From Thermohalobaculum sp038528605 (GTDB taxonomy: Bacteria; Pseudomonadota; Alphaproteobacteria; Rhodobacterales; Rhodobacteraceae), in assembly GCA_038528605.1 (NCBI GenBank), contig JBCBEP010000134.1, forward strand, positions 1 to 8,345: DNA of 8,345 nucleotides, in the 5' to 3' direction. The notes below the pieces were generated by a model. That model searched no databases. It was not told the DNA's origin and saw only the letters and a program-made list of their open reading frames with translations. Shown piece by piece: positions 6,090-8,345 of this stretch; position 1 is the first letter of the stretch, and each line of letters starts with the position of its first letter. The translations under genes and the position numbers were made by a program.

Positions 6090-6115
6090 CCTTGAAGCGA
6101 GAGGCTTCAGGGAGG
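6090..6115 (+). promoter_or_regulatory. Hairpin overlapping the ribosome binding site of the small secreted protein gene
   Basis: CCTTGAAGC (6090-6098) pairs with GCTTCAGGG (6104-6112) around a GAGAG loop, giving nine pairs including one G-U. The ribosome binding site AGGGAGG (6109-6115) precedes the ATG at 6121 by 5 bases, and its first four bases are inside the stem. Folding of the mRNA should therefore reduce translation until the stem opens. It does not match the known ROSE or FourU thermometer patterns that I can recall. Confidence 0.5.
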
Positions 6116-6120
6116 TTCAG

Positions 6121-6468
6121 ATGCTCTTCACAGGCTCTCGCGCATGGTGCGCCGCGCTGGCGCTCGCCGTTCTGCCCCATGTCGCACCGCAGGCGGCGCC
6201 GCTGCCGCCCATCCCTTTTCGGCCCGATGAGGCGGTGCTCGCCTGCCAGGCGCGCGGCATGCACGCTCTTGCCGAGGCGGACGGTGTTTCGGCGCGGCCG
6301 CAGGGCCGCTTCGCGACCGAGCGGATGCCGAAACATATGTGGCATGTGACCGGGCGCTTCGCGGTGCGTCTCGACGGCCGGGAACGGCTGGTCGCCGTCG
6401 ACTGCGATGTCTCGTCCTCGGGTGTCGAGGTGTTCACGATGGAGGTCATGGCCGGCAAGGCGGGGTGA
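6121..6468 (+). CDS. Small predicted secreted protein of unknown function
   Basis: I do not recognise this 115-residue protein. It begins with a basic residue and a hydrophobic stretch (WCAALALAVL, 9-18) and has an APQAA segment (22-26) that fits signal peptidase I cleavage near residue 26, so export to the periplasm or beyond is likely. There is no lipobox. The mature part of about 90 residues has two cysteines, Cys42 and Cys95, which could form a disulfide, and alternating strands such as MWHVTGRFAVRL (73-84) and VEVFTMEVM (102-110), suggesting a small beta-rich domain. The ATG at 6121 is supported by AGGGAGG at 6109-6115 and by the signal peptide. No partner gene adjoins on this strand: the upstream 255 bp is non-coding, and the gene ends 9 bp from the convergent TfoX-like gene. 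Codon use resembles its neighbours. Confidence 0.75.
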   Translation: MLFTGSRAWCAALALAVLPHVAPQAAPLPPIPFRPDEAVLACQARGMHALAEADGVSARPQGRFATERMPKHMWHVTGRFAVRLDGRERLVAVDCDVSSSGVEVFTMEVMAGKAG

Positions 6469-6477
6469 CGGCGGCGC

Positions 6478-6879
6478 TCAGCGGTTCCGTTGGACCGTTG
6501 GATGGCCGGCGGGAAGGCCAAGGCTGTCCAGCTGCGCTTCCATCTCGGCGCTGAGCCGTGTGCTTCGGCGGTGGGCATCGGTCTGGCCGCTGTCGCGTCG
6601 GGGAGCGGGGGCTTCACCCCGCCGAAGGGCGTCGTAGCGGGCCCGCAATGCCGCCTTCTCCGCCGCTTCGGCGCTGTTCCAGTGGCGGCCCTCTAGGCCG
6701 AGGGCGACGGCCTGGAAGGCGAGGATATGCGGCCGCTCCCCCGCCGCGATCAAGCGGGCATAGGCAGCATCGGCGCCCAGCGCCTCGATCTCCGCTGCCT
6801 TCGTGATGCCGGCGCGCGCGAAAGCGGCAGCCATGGCGGTGCCGAGGTTGCGGATGCTGTCGACAGGGCGCTCATCCAT
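6478..6879 (-). CDS. TfoX C-terminal-domain protein
   Basis: A 133-residue protein whose first part, about residues 5-70, matches the TfoX/Sxy C-terminal domain. It shows IRNLGTAMAAAFARAGI, then EIEALGADAAYARL, then an AVALGLEGRHW ending. In full-length Sxy/TfoX proteins this helix-hairpin-helix-like domain follows an N-terminal domain and the protein promotes competence gene expression with CRP. The N-terminal domain is absent here, so that role cannot be assumed. Residues from about 85 on form a charged, arginine- and alanine-rich tail with a weak LSAEMEAQLDSLGLP helix and no family I recognise. The start ATG at 6879 overlaps the purN stop by eight bases (ATGGATGA), so it is the third gene of the purMN transcript and probably translated by coupling. 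A link to purine synthesis is unproven. Confidence 0.82.
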   Translation of the reverse strand: MDERPVDSIRNLGTAMAAAFARAGITKAAEIEALGADAAYARLIAAGERPHILAFQAVALGLEGRHWNSAEAAEKAALRARYDALRRGEAPAPRRDSGQTDAHRRSTRLSAEMEAQLDSLGLPAGHPTVQRNR

Positions 6880-7492
6880 GGTCGAAGAGCGCGATGGGGT
6901 TCTGCCTCAGCGCGTCCGCATCGCGCAGGAAGGCGCTCAGGACGGCGGGATAGAGCCGGTGCTCGAGGGCCCGGATGCGGGTGTCGAGCGCTGCGATGCT
7001 CTCGCCGGGGCGCACGGATGTGGCCGCCTGGCCGAGAATGTGGCCTGCGTCGAGGTCCTCGATCACCTCGTGCACCGTGCAGCCCAGGATCGCACAGCCG
7101 GCAGCACGGGCGCGGGCATGGGTGTCGAGCCCTTTGAAAGCGGGCAGGAGGGAGGGGTGGATGTTGAGCATTCGCCCGCGCCAGGGCGCGATCATCACCG
7201 GTGTCATGATGCGCATGAAGCCTGCCAGAACGACGATATCGACGCTGGCGGCCTGGAGGGCGGAGAGGAGGGCGGTGTCGAAGGCCACCCGGTCGCCTGC
7301 AAAACCGCGATGGTCGATGCCCCTGGCGGTGACACCGCGGGCTGCCGCCTTCTCGAGGGCCGGCGCCGTGGGGTCGTTTGAGAGCACGAGGCCCGGGGTC
7401 GCGCCGACCCGGCCGTCGGCCATGGCGTCGAGAAGTGCGACCATGTTGGAGCCGCGGCCCGAGACAAGGATGCCGATGCGCGGTTGGCTCAT
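6872..7492 (-). CDS. purN: Phosphoribosylglycinamide formyltransferase
   Basis: Catalyses the third step of de novo purine synthesis in the cytosol: transfer of a formyl group from 10-formyltetrahydrofolate to glycinamide ribonucleotide. The 206-residue protein starts with the phosphate-binding loop SGRGSN (11-16). The catalytic residues of the family are all visible: Asn110 and His112 in MLNIHPSLLPAFKG (108-121), and Asp148 in DAGHILGQ (148-155). GCTVH (137-141) is the conserved strand before the last of these. Length is normal. The ATG at 7492 overlaps the purM stop (TGA, 7491-7489) as ATGA, and the gene's own stop overlaps the start of the TfoX-like gene. The purM-purN pair is classical; E. 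coli also has it. Confidence 0.97.
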   Translation of the reverse strand: MSQPRIGILVSGRGSNMVALLDAMADGRVGATPGLVLSNDPTAPALEKAAARGVTARGIDHRGFAGDRVAFDTALLSALQAASVDIVVLAGFMRIMTPVMIAPWRGRMLNIHPSLLPAFKGLDTHARARAAGCAILGCTVHEVIEDLDAGHILGQAATSVRPGESIAALDTRIRALEHRLYPAVLSAFLRDADALRQNPIALFDHG

Positions 7493-8345
7493 GCGAGCGT
7501 GCCTGTGTAGTGCACCGCGGCGGGGCCTTCGATGGCCTCGATCCGGCCGAGGACACGGACGCGCTCCCCCATCTCAGTGAGGGCGGCGGCCTCGGCTTCC
7601 GCGCCTTCCGGGGTTACGACGAGCACCATGCCGATACCGCAGTTGTAGGTTCGGAGCGCCTCCGTCTCGTCGAGGCCGGCGGTGTCCACAAGCCAGCGGA
7701 AGACCGGTGGCAGGGGCATGGCCGCAAGGTCGATCCGCGCCGCGCAGCCGTCGCTCAACACGCGGGGCAGGTTTTCGCTGAGGCCGCCGCCGGTGATGTG
7801 GCAGGCGGCGCGCAGGGTGCCGCGGGCGAGGGCTGCGCGCACGGGGGCCACGTAGAGGCGGGTTGGCTGGAGCAGGACGTCGCCGAGCGTTCGGTCCGCC
7901 GCGAAGGGACAGGGTGCCTCCCAGCCGAGGCCCGCCATGGCGACCGTGCGGCGGACGAGCGAGTAGCCGTTCGAATGGACGCCGTCGCTCTCAAGACCCA
8001 GCAGCACATCGCCCGGCTGCACGGGGCGCGGCAGAATCGCATCGCGTTCGACGGCGCCCACGGCGAAGCCCGCGAGGTCGAAATCCCCATCCGCATACAT
8101 GCCCGGCATCTCGGCCGTCTCTCCGCCGAGAAGGGCAGCGCCCGAGGCAGCGCAGGCCCGGGCGATGCCTTCGACGACGCGGGCGGCGGCGTCGACCGAG
8201 AGCTTTCCCGTGGCGAAATAGTCGAGAAAGAAGAGGGGTTCGGCGCCCTGGCACACGAGGTCGTTCACGCACATTGCGACAAGGTCCTGGCCGATGCCGT
8301 CCAGCGCGCCGGTGTCGATGGCGAGGCGGAGCTTGGTGCCGACGC
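7489..8345 (-). CDS. purM: Phosphoribosylformylglycinamidine cyclo-ligase, 5' end outside window
   Basis: AIR synthetase, step five of purine synthesis: ATP-dependent ring closure of FGAM to aminoimidazole ribonucleotide. The window holds 285 codons including the stop; the N-terminus continues past base 8345. In order the sequence shows GTKLRLA at the window edge, CVNDLVCQGAEPLFFLDY, GGETAEMPGMY, a LGLESDGVHSNGYSLVRR stretch, HITGGGLSENLPRVL and TYNCGIGMVL, all hallmarks of the PurM ATP-binding fold. The ATG at 8274 is internal (in VAMCVNDL), not the start. It is the first visible gene of the purM-purN-TfoX-like unit; its promoter, and any purine-responsive control, lies outside the window. 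Confidence 0.97.
   Translation of the reverse strand, partial: VGTKLRLAIDTGALDGIGQDLVAMCVNDLVCQGAEPLFFLDYFATGKLSVDAAARVVEGIARACAASGAALLGGETAEMPGMYADGDFDLAGFAVGAVERDAILPRPVQPGDVLLGLESDGVHSNGYSLVRRTVAMAGLGWEAPCPFAADRTLGDVLLQPTRLYVAPVRAALARGTLRAACHITGGGLSENLPRVLSDGCAARIDLAAMPLPPVFRWLVDTAGLDETEALRTYNCGIGMVLVVTPEGAEAEAAALTEMGERVRVLGRIEAIEGPAAVHYTGTLA

Noticed and set aside
5639..6095. Proline-, glycine- and arginine-rich open frames across the non-coding block after ndk
   Set aside because: They are translations of C-runs and G-runs, overlap each other on both strands and have no supporting ribosome binding site or domain.
6478..6879. Reading the TfoX-like gene as evidence for natural competence
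   Set aside because: Only the C-terminal domain is present and no uptake genes are in the window; lone TfoX C-domains occur widely without a shown competence role.
1..8345. CRISPR array, tRNA or rRNA genes, insertion sequence, phage or toxin-antitoxin module
   Set aside because: No regularly spaced repeats, no transposase or integrase motifs, no terminal inverted repeats with target duplications and no tRNA-like cloverleaf were noticed.

Overview
This GC-rich window looks like the chromosome of an alphaproteobacterium. The protein sequences and the pepA-holC, YheS-type ABC-F and ndk neighbourhood suggest a Rhodobacterales-like lineage, but this is judged from memory of families and was not searched. 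There are no rRNA, tRNA, CRISPR, transposase or phage genes. Most of the window is core housekeeping DNA with a few accessory genes between.

Layout from left to right. The 3' end of leucyl aminopeptidase (pepA) is followed 5 bp later by holC, the DNA polymerase III chi subunit. holC runs tail to tail into a minus-strand YheS-type ABC-F ATPase, and the two TAG stops share one CTAG. A 165-bp divergent gap (2707-2871) holds a palindrome and a candidate promoter. It leads to a plus-strand lipoprotein with an LCAT-like alpha/beta hydrolase domain. That gene converges, 6 bp apart, on a minus-strand pair (dinB-like then MaoC-like hydratase) that overlaps by ATGA. A second divergent gap precedes ndk on the plus strand. 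A 255-bp non-coding stretch (5866-6120) after ndk is full of secondary-structure potential. It leads into a small secreted protein of unknown function, whose ribosome binding site lies partly inside a hairpin. That gene converges, 9 bp apart, on a minus-strand operon purM (cut by the window end)-purN-TfoX C-domain protein, with overlapping start and stop codons throughout.

How the genes work together. purM and purN carry out steps 5 and 3 of de novo purine synthesis, and ndk makes the nucleoside triphosphates from diphosphates, so nucleotide metabolism is the one shared theme. pepA (peptide turnover), holC (replication clamp loader) and the ABC-F protein (predicted ribosome-associated ATPase) are unrelated housekeeping functions. 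The LCAT-like lipoprotein, DinB-like and MaoC-like proteins have no known shared pathway. The MaoC-like and LCAT-like genes both suggest acyl or lipid chemistry, but they are on opposite strands.

I did not find a convincing undescribed multi-gene system. The most unusual content is the non-coding block 5876-6112: an SbfI-site hairpin, a C-rich/G-rich foldback with a canonical G-quadruplex pattern on the minus strand, and an RBS-masking hairpin. The LCAT-like lipoprotein and the TfoX C-domain gene coupled to purN are next in interest.
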